Positions 28,791-37,650 of a stretch of DNA of 64,000 nucleotides are shown here, one piece after another; within the stretch, counting starts at the first letter, position 1, and every line of letters starts with the position of its first letter. This DNA comes from Candidatus Magnetocorallium paracelense (GTDB lineage Bacteria; Nitrospirota; Thermodesulfovibrionia; Thermodesulfovibrionales; Magnetobacteriaceae): positions 35,527-99,526 of the forward strand of contig JAREWP010000087.1 of the NCBI GenBank assembly GCA_029001845.1. The letters run 5' to 3'. The notes under the pieces were generated by a model, which searched no databases, was not told the origin of the DNA, and saw only the letters and a program-made list of their open reading frames with translations. The position numbers and the translations under genes were made by a program.

Positions 28791-29918
28791 CTGTTACAGA
28801 TCAACAGGAAATATCTGAAAAGCTTCGATTGGTATACATTAATTTTAGTATTGGTTATTACAGCCATCGGTATTATGTCTATCTACAGCGCAACAAGACC
28901 TGTACTATCAAAGGAGCAACCTATTTTTTATATAAAACAGATGATCTGGGCAGGTATAGGACTTATAGTGCTGTTACTCCTGTTGATTTTCGATTATATA
29001 TGGCTTAAAAGATTCGCCTATTTCTTCTATTTTTTTATTATTCTTCTGCTTATTCTTGTCCTTGTTATTGGCAAGACGTCGATGGGGGCCAGGAGATGGT
29101 TGCACATTGGCAGCATTGCTTTCCAACCTTCGGAGATTCTAAGAGTCATTTTAATTATAGCCTTATCCAGATGGCTATCCTCATTCAAAGGAGTTATAAC
29201 AAGATTATCTTTTTTACCTGTTTTTATAATTTTTTGCGCTATACCTTTTCTTTTTCTTGTAAAAGAACCCGATCTCGGCACGGCTCTAATTCTCTTTGCA
29301 ATTTTTTTTCTCGTTTCTCTGACTAAAGGATTTGAAAAGAGTTTTATAACAGGGCTGGTTATATTCAGTTTGTTGGCGTGTATTGTCTTTGGCAAGGTTA
29401 TATGGAGCGGCCTGAAGGGTTATCAAAAGAACCGCATAGTAGCATTTATCGATCCGGGTGTGGATCCTTCAGGTATAGGTTATCAGATCGAGCAGTCAAA
29501 AATAACTATAGGCTCCGGCATGATGTTCGGCAAGGGGTATTTACAGGGCACACAGGGGCCACTGAGATTTCTTCCTGAAAAACATACGGATTTTATATTT
29601 TCAGTTTATGCAGAAGAGTGGGGGTTCGTCGGCAGCGCGTTTCTCCTGTTTCTCTATTTCCTTTTACTGATGAGGGGTTTCGATACAGCTATCAAAACGA
29701 AAGACGATTTTGGCAGATTTGTGGCTATGGGCATATCTTTTATGTTCCTCATTTTCTTTTCTATTAATATGGGAGTCGTTCTTGGTATAATGCCTGTTGT
29801 AGGCGTGCCGCTTCCATTTATGAGTTATGGCGGCTCTTCCCTTGTCTCAAATTTTATAGCAGTCGGAATTTTAATAAATATCAGGATGAGATACACAGGC
29901 GTCTTTTATTATAGATAG
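28791..29918 (+). CDS. rodA: RodA peptidoglycan glycosyltransferase (SEDS)
   Basis: 375 residues if started at CTG 28791 (MLQINRKYLKSFDWYTLILV); a TTG start at 28851 would remove part of the first membrane helix. GGGAGGAG lies seven bases before the CTG. About ten helices. WLHIGSIAFQPSEILRVILI and the C-terminal MPVVGVPLPFMSYGGSSLVSNFIAVGILINI are SEDS signatures, and KEPDLGTALIL carries the conserved catalytic Asp. KHTDFIFSVYAEEWGFVGS fits RodA rather than FtsW. It elongates glycan strands with a class B PBP. It starts 4 bp after the permease gene. Confidence 0.92.
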   Translation: MLQINRKYLKSFDWYTLILVLVITAIGIMSIYSATRPVLSKEQPIFYIKQMIWAGIGLIVLLLLLIFDYIWLKRFAYFFYFFIILLLILVLVIGKTSMGARRWLHIGSIAFQPSEILRVILIIALSRWLSSFKGVITRLSFLPVFIIFCAIPFLFLVKEPDLGTALILFAIFFLVSLTKGFEKSFITGLVIFSLLACIVFGKVIWSGLKGYQKNRIVAFIDPGVDPSGIGYQIEQSKITIGSGMMFGKGYLQGTQGPLRFLPEKHTDFIFSVYAEEWGFVGSAFLLFLYFLLLMRGFDTAIKTKDDFGRFVAMGISFMFLIFFSINMGVVLGIMPVVGVPLPFMSYGGSSLVSNFIAVGILINIRMRYTGVFYYR

Positions 29919-29927
29919 CATATTTGG

Positions 29928-29933
29928 TATAAT
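29928..29933 (+). promoter_or_regulatory. -10 box before the tRNA gene
   Basis: A perfect TATAAT lies 13 bases before the tRNA 5' end. Upstream TTATTA at 17 bases is a weak -35. The spacing fits direct transcription of the tRNA. Confidence 0.45.
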
Positions 29934-29946
29934 AACCCACTCTATC

Positions 29947-30023
29947 GGCGGTGTAGCTCAGGTGGTTAGAGCATGCGGCTCATATCCGCAGTGTCGGGGG
30001 TTCAAATCCCTCCACCGCCACCA
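29947..30023 (+). tRNA. tRNA-Met (anticodon CAT)
   Basis: 77 nt including encoded CCA. Acceptor GGCGGTG/CACCGCC pairs fully, D arm GCTC...GAGC, anticodon stem TGCGG/CCGCA with loop CTCATAT (anticodon CAT), T arm GGGGG TTCAAAT CCCTC. The paired 1-72 position and general sequence suit elongator tRNA-Met. A CAT-reading tRNA-Ile (lysidine-modified) cannot be fully excluded by eye. Confidence 0.93.
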
Positions 30024-30176
30024 AAAAAGTTTTCAAAATCAATGACTTAGAGAGCTGATTGTTTGCGTGATGACGATTTGATGACTATTTCCGACGACGC
30101 TTAATTGACTCTATTTCCTGCCTTTCATAAATTATCCCCTGTTCCATGACGCCCAAGTGGGTTAAATAGATGAGGA

Positions 30177-30420
30177 TTAAAGCAGTTTTACCAAAGCGGC
30201 GACTATGGCTATACCTGTCACCAGCATACCTCCGAGTCTTATTGTAAGATCATGTTTAAGGCGGAGCTCAAGCTCCTTAAGGTCACGTTTTGTAGCAAGC
30301 TGTTCAGTCAACTAATTCAGCTATGGTTTCAGCCTGTACTTCGGCTTGCTCTTCTCTGTAAAACCGACATTTTTTAAGCTTTTTAACATATGCATGGGTA
30401 TCGAAAACAATTGTAGCCAC
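30177..30420 (-). pseudogene. Frameshifted small DUF1640-like (CCDC90-type) protein
   Basis: From GTG at 30420 the frame gives MATIVFDTHAYVKKLKKCRFYREEQAEVQAETIAELVD and stops at 30304. In another frame the homology carries on as EQLATKRDLKELELRLKHDLTIRLGGMLVTGIAIVAALVKLL, ending at 30177. The two parts together match the layout of the small bacterial DUF1640 proteins: N-terminal FDTH, coiled coil with ATKxDLKELE, and C-terminal membrane helix. The break near 30300-30306 could be an inactivating indel or, less likely, programmed frameshifting. No strong ribosome site. Confidence 0.7.
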
Positions 30421-30444
30421 TTTTTATTATACAGGGAAATTATT

Positions 30445-30477
30445 ATAAAAAAAGGGCCTGCTTAAGGAAACAGGCCC
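30445..30477 (-). terminator. Rho-independent terminator of hppA
   Basis: On the minus strand GGGCCTG, a 10-base loop, CAGGCCC, then seven T residues (30447-30453). It lies about 30 bases after the hppA stop and would close the adk-sat-apr-qmo-hppA unit. Confidence 0.9.
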
Positions 30478-30504
30478 ATATACAGATAAAAAATTATAAA
30501 CTTC

Positions 30505-32532
30505 TTAAACAAGTAGAGGTGCAATAACGAGTGATACGATTGACATGAGTTTGATTAGAATGTTCATTGAAGGACCGGAGGTGTCTTTAAAAGGATCTCC
30601 TACCGTATCGCCTACAACAGCGGCTTTGTGAACGTCGGAACCTTTACCGCCCATGTGGCCCTGCTCAATATACTTCTTTGCATTATCCCAGGCGCCTCCG
30701 GCATTCGCCATCATGAGAGCGAGTAAAACACCTGCTACGGTTGCTCCGGCCAACATTCCTCCCAAAGCATGAGGACCTAATATAAACCCCACCAGCACCG
30801 GGCTGAAAATGGCAACCACGCCGGGAAGTATCATCTCTCTTAAAGCTGCAGCAGTACTTATATCGACGCATCTTTTCGTATCGCCCTTTACTCCGGGCTT
30901 ACCTTCTAACAGACCGGGAATCTCTCTGAACTGCCTTCGTATTTCTTCAACCATCCTCATAGCCGCCTTACCGACTGATGTCATGGTCAAAGCTCCGATA
31001 AAGAAAGGGATGACACCACCTATCAATAAACCGATAACTACTAACGGTTCAGTAACGATAATCTGAAATGCCTCACCCATTTTCGCTTCAATAGACTGAG
31101 TATAAGCAGAGAAAAGAGCCAATGCCGTAAGAGCGGCGGAACCGATTGCGAAGCCTTTACCTATGGCGGCCGTTGTATTACCGATGGCATCCAGGCTGTC
31201 AGTTATCTTTCTCGTGTCCTCGCCAAGACCTGCCATCTCGGAAATACCGCCCGCATTGTCCGCGATTGGGCCATAGGCGTCGACACTCATGGTAACGCCG
31301 ATTGTACCGAGCATTCCTACGGCTGCGATGCCTATTCCATAGAGACCGGCGATTTCCGATGCAATATAAATGGCTATACACATTGCCAACACCGGCAAAG
31401 CAGTGCTTTCGAGTCCTACAGCCAGGCCGGTTATGATATTTGTGCCCGGACCGGTTTTGCTGGATTCAGCTATCTTTACGACAGGGCCTGCCGCCGTGTA
31501 ATATTCAGTTAAGAGACCAATGGAAATGCCCCCTACGGAACCAATAAAAATCGCCCAAAACACAACGGATTTTACGTCCATAGCGGCGCAGACAAAAAAG
31601 GAGAAAACAAGAAAAAGTCCGGCTGCGATGAATGTAGAATATCTGAGAGCGGCCGCTGGGTTAATTCCCTTCAATATTTTCATTGAAAATATTCCCAAAA
31701 CAGAGGCGGCAAAACCCATCATGGCGATTACGACAGGCAAAACCATTAAAGAATTTGTATTACCTAAAAGAGCAATCTTAGAACCTGCGACAGCAGTAGC
31801 GCCAAGGGCAATCGTTGCTATTATGGAACCAACATATGATTCAAAAAGGTCTGCGCCAAGACCGGCGACATCGCCCACATTATCACCCACATTATCAGCG
31901 ATAACACCGGGATTTCTCGGATCGTCTTCAGGAATGCCGGCTTCCACTTTTCCGACAAGGTCAGCGCCGACGTCTGCGGTTTTGGTGTAAATTCCGCCGC
32001 CTACGCGCATAAATAAGGCTATTGACGAAGCGCCCATGGCAAAACCATTAATCTTGTAAGCCGTTTCAGGATTACCGAAAAGATAAAAGAAAATTCCCAC
32101 TCCAATCAACCCAAGACTGGTAACAGCCAGCCCCATCACGGAACCGCCACTAAAGGCTATGGAAAGAGCTCTTCCGGCATCAGGCTTATACATATCCGCA
32201 GCCTGTGCAGTTCTGGAGTTTGCCTTTGTCGCTGATTTCATACCAAAGAAACCGGCGACAATCGAACAGACGGCGCCGCTTAAATATGCCAGGGACGTTC
32301 CAGGTCCCAATGTCGGCACCATAAATATAAGTACGGCAATAGCAGCGACAACAATGATCAATATCTTATACTGCCTCTGAAGATAGACCATGGCTCCGGA
32401 GTAAATTTCATTCGCAATATCCACCATTAATTCCGAACCGGCAGGTTGTTTAACCATATTAAGGTAAATCAAAAGCGCGATCAAAAGACCTCCCGCTCCA
32501 AACACCGGGGCCAAAGTTACTAATTGTTCCAT
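30505..32532 (-). CDS. hppA: Membrane-bound proton/sodium-pumping pyrophosphatase
   Basis: 675 residues with about 16 helices. The catalytic loops [35 protein letters not shown] and the C-terminal [32 protein letters not shown] bind Mg-PPi. At the K+-sensing position it reads GNTTAA, not GNTTKA, which marks the K+-dependent class; these may pump H+ or Na+. It is the last gene behind qmoC. Sat makes pyrophosphate in large amounts during sulfate activation, and this enzyme turns its hydrolysis into ion motive force. An inverted repeat AACAGCG/CGCTGTT (32548-32572) sits right before the AAGGAG ribosome site. Confidence 0.97.
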   Translation of the reverse strand: MEQLVTLAPVFGAGGLLIALLIYLNMVKQPAGSELMVDIANEIYSGAMVYLQRQYKILIIVVAAIAVLIFMVPTLGPGTSLAYLSGAVCSIVAGFFGMKSATKANSRTAQAADMYKPDAGRALSIAFSGGSVMGLAVTSLGLIGVGIFFYLFGNPETAYKINGFAMGASSIALFMRVGGGIYTKTADVGADLVGKVEAGIPEDDPRNPGVIADNVGDNVGDVAGLGADLFESYVGSIIATIALGATAVAGSKIALLGNTNSLMVLPVVIAMMGFAASVLGIFSMKILKGINPAAALRYSTFIAAGLFLVFSFFVCAAMDVKSVVFWAIFIGSVGGISIGLLTEYYTAAGPVVKIAESSKTGPGTNIITGLAVGLESTALPVLAMCIAIYIASEIAGLYGIGIAAVGMLGTIGVTMSVDAYGPIADNAGGISEMAGLGEDTRKITDSLDAIGNTTAAIGKGFAIGSAALTALALFSAYTQSIEAKMGEAFQIIVTEPLVVIGLLIGGVIPFFIGALTMTSVGKAAMRMVEEIRRQFREIPGLLEGKPGVKGDTKRCVDISTAAALREMILPGVVAIFSPVLVGFILGPHALGGMLAGATVAGVLLALMMANAGGAWDNAKKYIEQGHMGGKGSDVHKAAVVGDTVGDPFKDTSGPSMNILIKLMSIVSLVIAPLLV

Positions 32533-32654
32533 AATCTCTTTCTCCTTAACAGCGAATCAAAAAAACGCTGTTTTCAAGATTTAATTTCGGACATATTTTA
32601 AAAATAAAATAATTACATAACATAGAGTATCTCTTTAAAAAAAGAGGTTCTACA

Positions 32655-33833
32655 CTATACAACATCTCTGTTCGCCATCTTCGCATATGTTATTGCCGTT
32701 GTTCTGTATACCATGTGTGCGAGTTTGGAAAAGGGGAGATAAGCGATTATGTAAAAAACAACAATTAAATGGGCAAAATACATGGGGTATGCCAAGGACG
32801 CTGCGTTTGCGAGCCTTAATACTTCTGACAATATACCGGTCACACATACAGCGAAAACCATTATAGCAAGAGTCCAGTCAAAGGAAGAGCTCACTGAAGA
32901 GAACCCCTTATCTTTAACTCTGTTTGCAAACATCATGATCGAGCCTATCAAAAGAATGGCGGCGCTTGCGTTACCTGTCAATTTAAACACGCCTCTATAG
33001 AGTCCGGCGGCAGCCTCGCTGCCAAAGATAGCGACTGCATCGGGATCGTTTAACGGATATGGAGATTCCCAGTTCAGACCATAAAGGTTAAAAACTGCCC
33101 AGTTGGTCGTTATAAACAGACCGACAAAACCAAAAAGAACCAGTCTGTGCGCCCATACTCTGTCTTTATTGGCGTCGCATTTATCGAACTTGCTGTGCGA
33201 AACGATCTCTTTAATTGTCGCAATCAGTCCGGAAAGAATTGTGCCTGAGGCCATGAGTTTATAAGGATTCTTATTCAAACTCTTCCAGAATCTCCCGATG
33301 CTGACAACAAATGAAATCGTAACAAGTAGAGCGATAGGGACAAAAATAGTATCAACAAGAGAAATTGGAAAGAACTTGGAAAATACAACTTCACCCTCCG
33401 GAATTTGGAAAAAATAACCGGTTTTTATTTTCATAGCGATCATAAAAATAATAGCCGGTATCAGAAGAGCCAGCCATATCATCTTAGGCTCGCCGAGAAT
33501 CTTTCCAAGGCCCTTGGGAAAGGCGTTTTCCTGTATGGCTATCTTTCTTAACGCGGAAAGCACATCACCGGGGCCGGCGCCTCTGGGGCAATACTTGGAG
33601 CAGTCGTTACAATTATGGCAGAGCCAGATGTCAGGGTTATTTGCAAGATCGTCCTTTAATCCCCATTGAGCCATTATCATCTCTTTCCTGGGAAAGGGAT
33701 TATCGTCAGGGGAAAGAGGGCAAATTACTGAACAGGTAGCACATTGGTAACACTTCTTCATTGTCTCCGCACCTGCGCCTTTCAGGCTTTTTATAAAGCC
33801 TAAATCAGGTGTCAAGACGGTTTCATCAGCCAT
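32655..33833 (-). CDS. qmoC: QmoC, membrane subunit of quinone-interacting oxidoreductase
   Basis: 392 residues. The N-terminal third is HdrC-like with two 4Fe-4S sets: C28, C31, C34, C38 and C72, C75, C78, C82. The C-terminal part holds about six helices of a cytochrome b (NarI-like) domain with several His residues (SHSKFD, WAHR, YFAHLIVVFYI). QmoABC moves electrons from menaquinol to AprBA. It is separated from qmoB by an unusual 203-bp gap that contains an inverted-repeat element. Confidence 0.94.
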   Translation of the reverse strand: MADETVLTPDLGFIKSLKGAGAETMKKCYQCATCSVICPLSPDDNPFPRKEMIMAQWGLKDDLANNPDIWLCHNCNDCSKYCPRGAGPGDVLSALRKIAIQENAFPKGLGKILGEPKMIWLALLIPAIIFMIAMKIKTGYFFQIPEGEVVFSKFFPISLVDTIFVPIALLVTISFVVSIGRFWKSLNKNPYKLMASGTILSGLIATIKEIVSHSKFDKCDANKDRVWAHRLVLFGFVGLFITTNWAVFNLYGLNWESPYPLNDPDAVAIFGSEAAAGLYRGVFKLTGNASAAILLIGSIMMFANRVKDKGFSSVSSSFDWTLAIMVFAVCVTGILSEVLRLANAASLAYPMYFAHLIVVFYIIAYLPFSKLAHMVYRTTAITYAKMANRDVV

Positions 33834-33886
33834 AAAATACCTCCAAAATATGATGTAAAAATTAAAGAATTAAATATAAAATTAAA

Positions 33887-34024
33887 AAATTTAGGGATTG
33901 AGGAATTTAGGAATTAAAGAAACCTTAATCCCTAAATTTTCTATTGTAAATAATAGATTGTGTCAATATTCTGTTAGGGATTGAGGGAGGAAAAATTCCG
34001 AATCCCTCAATCCCTGAATTGCTT
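33887..34024. repeat. Inverted-repeat element within the qmoB-qmoC gap
   Basis: AATTTAGGGATTGAGGAATT at the left faces TCCCTCAATCCCTGAATT at the right. Two inner arms, CCTTAATCCCTAAATTT and TTAGGGATTGAGGGAGG, make the structure a double hairpin of about 138 bp. Related AT-rich GGATTGAGGAATT units occur at about 15990-16015 and 47490-47545. It lies between cotranscribed genes, so it ends up in the mRNA. Confidence 0.65.
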
Positions 34025-34036
34025 AATTAGAAATCA

Positions 34037-36271
34037 TTAAAAACCTTTATATGGATTTGCGCCTATATCATCTATTTTCTTGTAAAAATCTTCCATAATC
34101 TGCGGCAGTTTATCCCACTCATTTATGGCAAGCTGCACCTGCTCCACTCTTTCGGCTTCGAGCATGAGCCTGTCCAAAGTTTCCTGAACCTTGCCAAGAC
34201 GTTCACTGGCCATCTTACTTCCCTTTATATAGTGGCACTGGTAATCGTCGCCATACTGACAACCGACAAGCAACAATCCGTCAATGCCTTTTGAAAGTGC
34301 GTCAGCAACCCATACCAGGTTCGTGCCGCCAAGACATCTCAGAGAAATAAATCTGAAATGAGGATTGAGATTCATTCTGTTGAGAGCTGCCATATCAATG
34401 GCCGGATAGGCATCGTTTTCACAGATCAGACAAACGATAAAGGTACCCTCATCAGGCACCTGAATTGCTTTAATCATAGAGGAGATCATATCCACAGTGT
34501 AATCTTTAAAAGAGATAATACGTTGAGGACATGCGCCCATACAGGTGCCGCATCTGCGACAGCGATAAGGATTCTCTTTCGGTGTTCCTTTTTCATCCTC
34601 ATCCAATACGCCAAAAGGACACTCAACTGTACAGCGCCTGCACTGGGTGCACGAATCCAACCTGAATTCCGGAAAAGTCTGGTCCCACGTTCTCGGATGT
34701 ACGGCTTTACCCTGCGACGTCTGTTCCAGGCACTGAATCGCCTTAAGAGCAGCGCCTGTGGCGTCATTTACCGATTGATTGGAGTCCATTGGATGTCGTA
34801 CAGCGCCTGCGGCGTATATGCCGGTTCGCCTCGTTTCATAAGGGAAACAGATAAAATGGGAATCAGGAAAACCATATTTCAGATGAGGAAGTTCAGGAGA
34901 TTGCCTGTACTTGAGGTGCAGAGTAGTAGGCGTTGGCATCAATTCCTCGATCACACCGTCCTGAGTCTCCTTTTGTTCCATTACACCGACATACTCTTCT
35001 GTTAAATTGTTTGGTTCATAACCCTCCGGTAAAAGGTTTGTAACCATCCCTGCTGCAAGCACAACAACATCAGCCTTGATCTTCATCTCCTTACCAAGGA
35101 GTTGGTGATTTACATTCACTTCTATGCTGCCATCCGACGCCTCCTCCATACCCAGAATTTCACCCTTTGTAAGGAAAATACCGTCATCATCCTGTGCAGC
35201 TTTATAGAAATTCTCATAAAGTCCGGGAGTACGCATATCCTTATAAATGATATATGCTCCTGCATCGGGATTCAGCTCTCTCACATATTTGGCCTGCTTT
35301 AACGAGACATTACAACATACCGAGGAACAGTAGGGCAGATGCTCTGCATCTCTCTGACCGGCGCACTGTACAAAAAGAACACTTTCCGCCTTTTTACCGT
35401 CAGAAGGTCTGGAGATTGCACCCTTTGAGGCCATTTCCTCCATCTCTACATTAGTTACAACATTTTTATACTTGCCATATCCCAAGTGTTCAAGTTTTGA
35501 AGGATCATAGGGCTTCCAGCCGGTGGCGACAACAACAGCTCCTATGGTGATGGTCTCGCTTGAGCCGTTATTTCCCAATGTAACGTTAAACATACCGGGC
35601 TGTCCCTCTATTTGGGAGATTTCCGTATTTGTATGAACCTTTATCTTATCGTTGCCTTTTACGGCTTCGATCTTTTTGTCTATGGCGGGCTTAGTAAGCT
35701 CACTATATGGTTCGGCAGTAGGATAGCCCTTATACATTTTCTTGGACCAGCCGCCCAATTCGGAAGACTTCTCTACAAGGACAACCTCCTGACCGGCATT
35801 GGCGCATTCCAATGCAGATGTAAGTCCCGTTACTCCGCCTCCGACTACCATAATGGTCCTGTTGATGTCCATGATATTCGGTACAGCAGGTTCAGCCTTA
35901 CCGGCTCTGGTAATACCCATTCGAAGATTATCATCAGCTATAAGCTGTGTAGTTTCCTCATTCGGAGGCTGTGTCCAGACAACGTGTTCTCTTAAATTCA
36001 CCCTCTCTGTTACATATTTAAGGGTATCGAAATCGAAAGCATCTTGATTCACTCTTTGAGAGCAGGCTGCTACTACGATTTTATTGACGCCCTCATTGTT
36101 TAGATCCTCCTTTATAACATTCACACCTTCATCGCTGCACAGAAAGGGATGGGTCTTACAAACAGGGGCGCGCATTTCACCGGTTGCTACCTGTTGAAGT
36201 TTCTCTACATCAAGGGCGTCGCCTATTCCGCAGTCCGTACAGATATATACTCCGATTTTGTTTTCACTCAT
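34037..36271 (-). CDS. qmoB: QmoB, HdrA-like flavoprotein with MvhD-like domain
   Basis: 744 residues. An N-terminal about 130-residue region with several Cys precedes the FAD domain (MVVGGGVTGLTSALECANAGQEVVLVEKS). A ferredoxin region near 560-610 (CTQCRRCTVECPFGVL, CRRCGTCMGACPQRII) and a C-terminal MvhD/FrhD-like domain (FIVCLICENDAYPAIDMA...RCLGGTNLVWVADALSKGIDGLLLVGC) follow. These domains are those of heterodisulfide-reductase-type electron transfer. It starts 6 bp after qmoA. Confidence 0.95.
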   Translation of the reverse strand: MSENKIGVYICTDCGIGDALDVEKLQQVATGEMRAPVCKTHPFLCSDEGVNVIKEDLNNEGVNKIVVAACSQRVNQDAFDFDTLKYVTERVNLREHVVWTQPPNEETTQLIADDNLRMGITRAGKAEPAVPNIMDINRTIMVVGGGVTGLTSALECANAGQEVVLVEKSSELGGWSKKMYKGYPTAEPYSELTKPAIDKKIEAVKGNDKIKVHTNTEISQIEGQPGMFNVTLGNNGSSETITIGAVVVATGWKPYDPSKLEHLGYGKYKNVVTNVEMEEMASKGAISRPSDGKKAESVLFVQCAGQRDAEHLPYCSSVCCNVSLKQAKYVRELNPDAGAYIIYKDMRTPGLYENFYKAAQDDDGIFLTKGEILGMEEASDGSIEVNVNHQLLGKEMKIKADVVVLAAGMVTNLLPEGYEPNNLTEEYVGVMEQKETQDGVIEELMPTPTTLHLKYRQSPELPHLKYGFPDSHFICFPYETRRTGIYAAGAVRHPMDSNQSVNDATGAALKAIQCLEQTSQGKAVHPRTWDQTFPEFRLDSCTQCRRCTVECPFGVLDEDEKGTPKENPYRCRRCGTCMGACPQRIISFKDYTVDMISSMIKAIQVPDEGTFIVCLICENDAYPAIDMAALNRMNLNPHFRFISLRCLGGTNLVWVADALSKGIDGLLLVGCQYGDDYQCHYIKGSKMASERLGKVQETLDRLMLEAERVEQVQLAINEWDKLPQIMEDFYKKIDDIGANPYKGF

Positions 36272-36277
36272 CTCTCC

Positions 36278-37534
36278 TTACCTCCTTACCACACTTTGAA
36301 TACTTTTTAACGCCGCTCCGGTGGCATCCTGTAGTGATGTGGTAACATCACCGGGACTCTTTGCTACACCGGTGGAGTATACTCCTCCGCTCTGTCCGTT
36401 AAGGGAAATAAAGCCGTTTTCTTCTACTTTTACGCCTGGAGCGGCGCCGGCTTTCAGAGATGGTTCCATACCTGTTGCAAGGACAACCATGTCAACGGTC
36501 TGGTGAATTTTACCGCCGCCTTCCACATCCTCGACTGTCAAAACGGGATCGCCCGTTGCGCTGTCCTCTTCTATCTTTGCGACCTTACCTTTTATCATCT
36601 TTACATTTTCATCTTCATCGACTTTTTTCAAAAATGTCTCGTATTTACCGGGAGCTCTGAGGTCTATATAATAAATACTCACATTCGAATCGGGCGCTTT
36701 TTCCCTTATATAAGTCGCTTGTTTCAGAGAAGCCATGCAGCAAATTGCCGAACAATGGATCAGATGATTTTCGTCTCTCGAGCCGGCGCACTGGACAAAG
36801 GCGATATTTTTTACTTCCTTATTGTCGGAAGGCCTTAAAATCTTACCCTTCGTCGGGCCGTTCGGTGCGGAAAGTCGTTCCATCATCATATTTGTAACTA
36901 CATTCTGAATTTTGCCGAAACCGAGATTATCCATATTCTCTGCATTATAGGGATTCCAGCCGGTGGCGAATACAATACTTCCCACATTCACCTCGACACT
37001 ATCAGTCTTCATATCAAGATCTATAGCATTATATTTACAGGCTTCCACACACTTGGCGCATGAAGAGCCGGTGCAAACGTTCTTATCTATTACATATCTC
37101 ATTGGGAAAGACATTTCATGGGGCATATATATTGCCTTTGTCTTATCTAATCCGAAATTAAACTCGTTCGGTCTCTCAACAGGGCATACTTCCACACATT
37201 TATCGCAGGCTGTGCACTTTTCGTTCACAAGCCTCGGATTTTTTCTTATACGAGCCGTGAAATTACCCTCGCTGCCGCTTACGCTTTCCAGTTCTGACAT
37301 TGTGTATACAGTGATTTTCGGGTTTGTCTTAATTCTTCTGAAGTTCATCTCAAGCCCGCAGTAAGGCGGACAAAGCTTTGGGAAATATCTGTTTAACTGA
37401 GCAACCCTTCCTCCCAGGTAGGGATTCCTTTCAACGATTATTGTATTGTAACCTGCCTCGGCGGCCTCTACAGCTGTCGTTATGCCGCTGATTCCGCCGC
37501 CTACCACCAATATGGCTTTATTATCATCTGACAT
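36278..37534 (-). CDS. qmoA: QmoA, HdrA-like FAD subunit
   Basis: 418 residues. FAD-binding VVGGGISGITTAVEAAEAGYNTIIVER at the N-terminus, the LCPPYCGLEM segment, a 4Fe-4S motif C107-x2-C110-x2-C113-x3-C117 and a second Cys cluster (C154, C159, C162, C166). It takes electrons within QmoABC and faces AprBA in the cytoplasm. It lies downstream of aprA after a 116-bp gap with a stable hairpin. Confidence 0.95.
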   Translation of the reverse strand: MSDDNKAILVVGGGISGITTAVEAAEAGYNTIIVERNPYLGGRVAQLNRYFPKLCPPYCGLEMNFRRIKTNPKITVYTMSELESVSGSEGNFTARIRKNPRLVNEKCTACDKCVEVCPVERPNEFNFGLDKTKAIYMPHEMSFPMRYVIDKNVCTGSSCAKCVEACKYNAIDLDMKTDSVEVNVGSIVFATGWNPYNAENMDNLGFGKIQNVVTNMMMERLSAPNGPTKGKILRPSDNKEVKNIAFVQCAGSRDENHLIHCSAICCMASLKQATYIREKAPDSNVSIYYIDLRAPGKYETFLKKVDEDENVKMIKGKVAKIEEDSATGDPVLTVEDVEGGGKIHQTVDMVVLATGMEPSLKAGAAPGVKVEENGFISLNGQSGGVYSTGVAKSPGDVTTSLQDATGAALKSIQSVVRR

Positions 37535-37572
37535 TTCATCCTCCGCTATTTAGCATACTCTGAAAATTAGAA

Positions 37573-37601
37573 TAGAGGGGCGATAGGAAACCACCCCTCT
37601 A
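37573..37601 (-). promoter_or_regulatory. Intercistronic hairpin between aprA and qmoA
   Basis: TAGAGGGG and CCCCTCTA form a perfect 8-bp stem with a 13-base loop. On the transcript it follows the aprA stop by about 50 bases. The downstream bases (TTCTAATTTTC) are only weakly U-rich, so a partial terminator or mRNA-end stabiliser is more likely than a full stop. Confidence 0.55.
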
Positions 37602-37650
37602 TATAGTAAAAAGTAGTCAAAAAAAGTCCTTTTTATTTCTCAAATGTCGA

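Larger units (their letters stand above)
30024..30504. other. Gap between tRNA and hppA
   Basis: Apart from the broken DUF1640-like gene and the hppA terminator, the stretch 30024-30176 shows no gene or conserved signal that I can identify. Confidence 0.5.
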
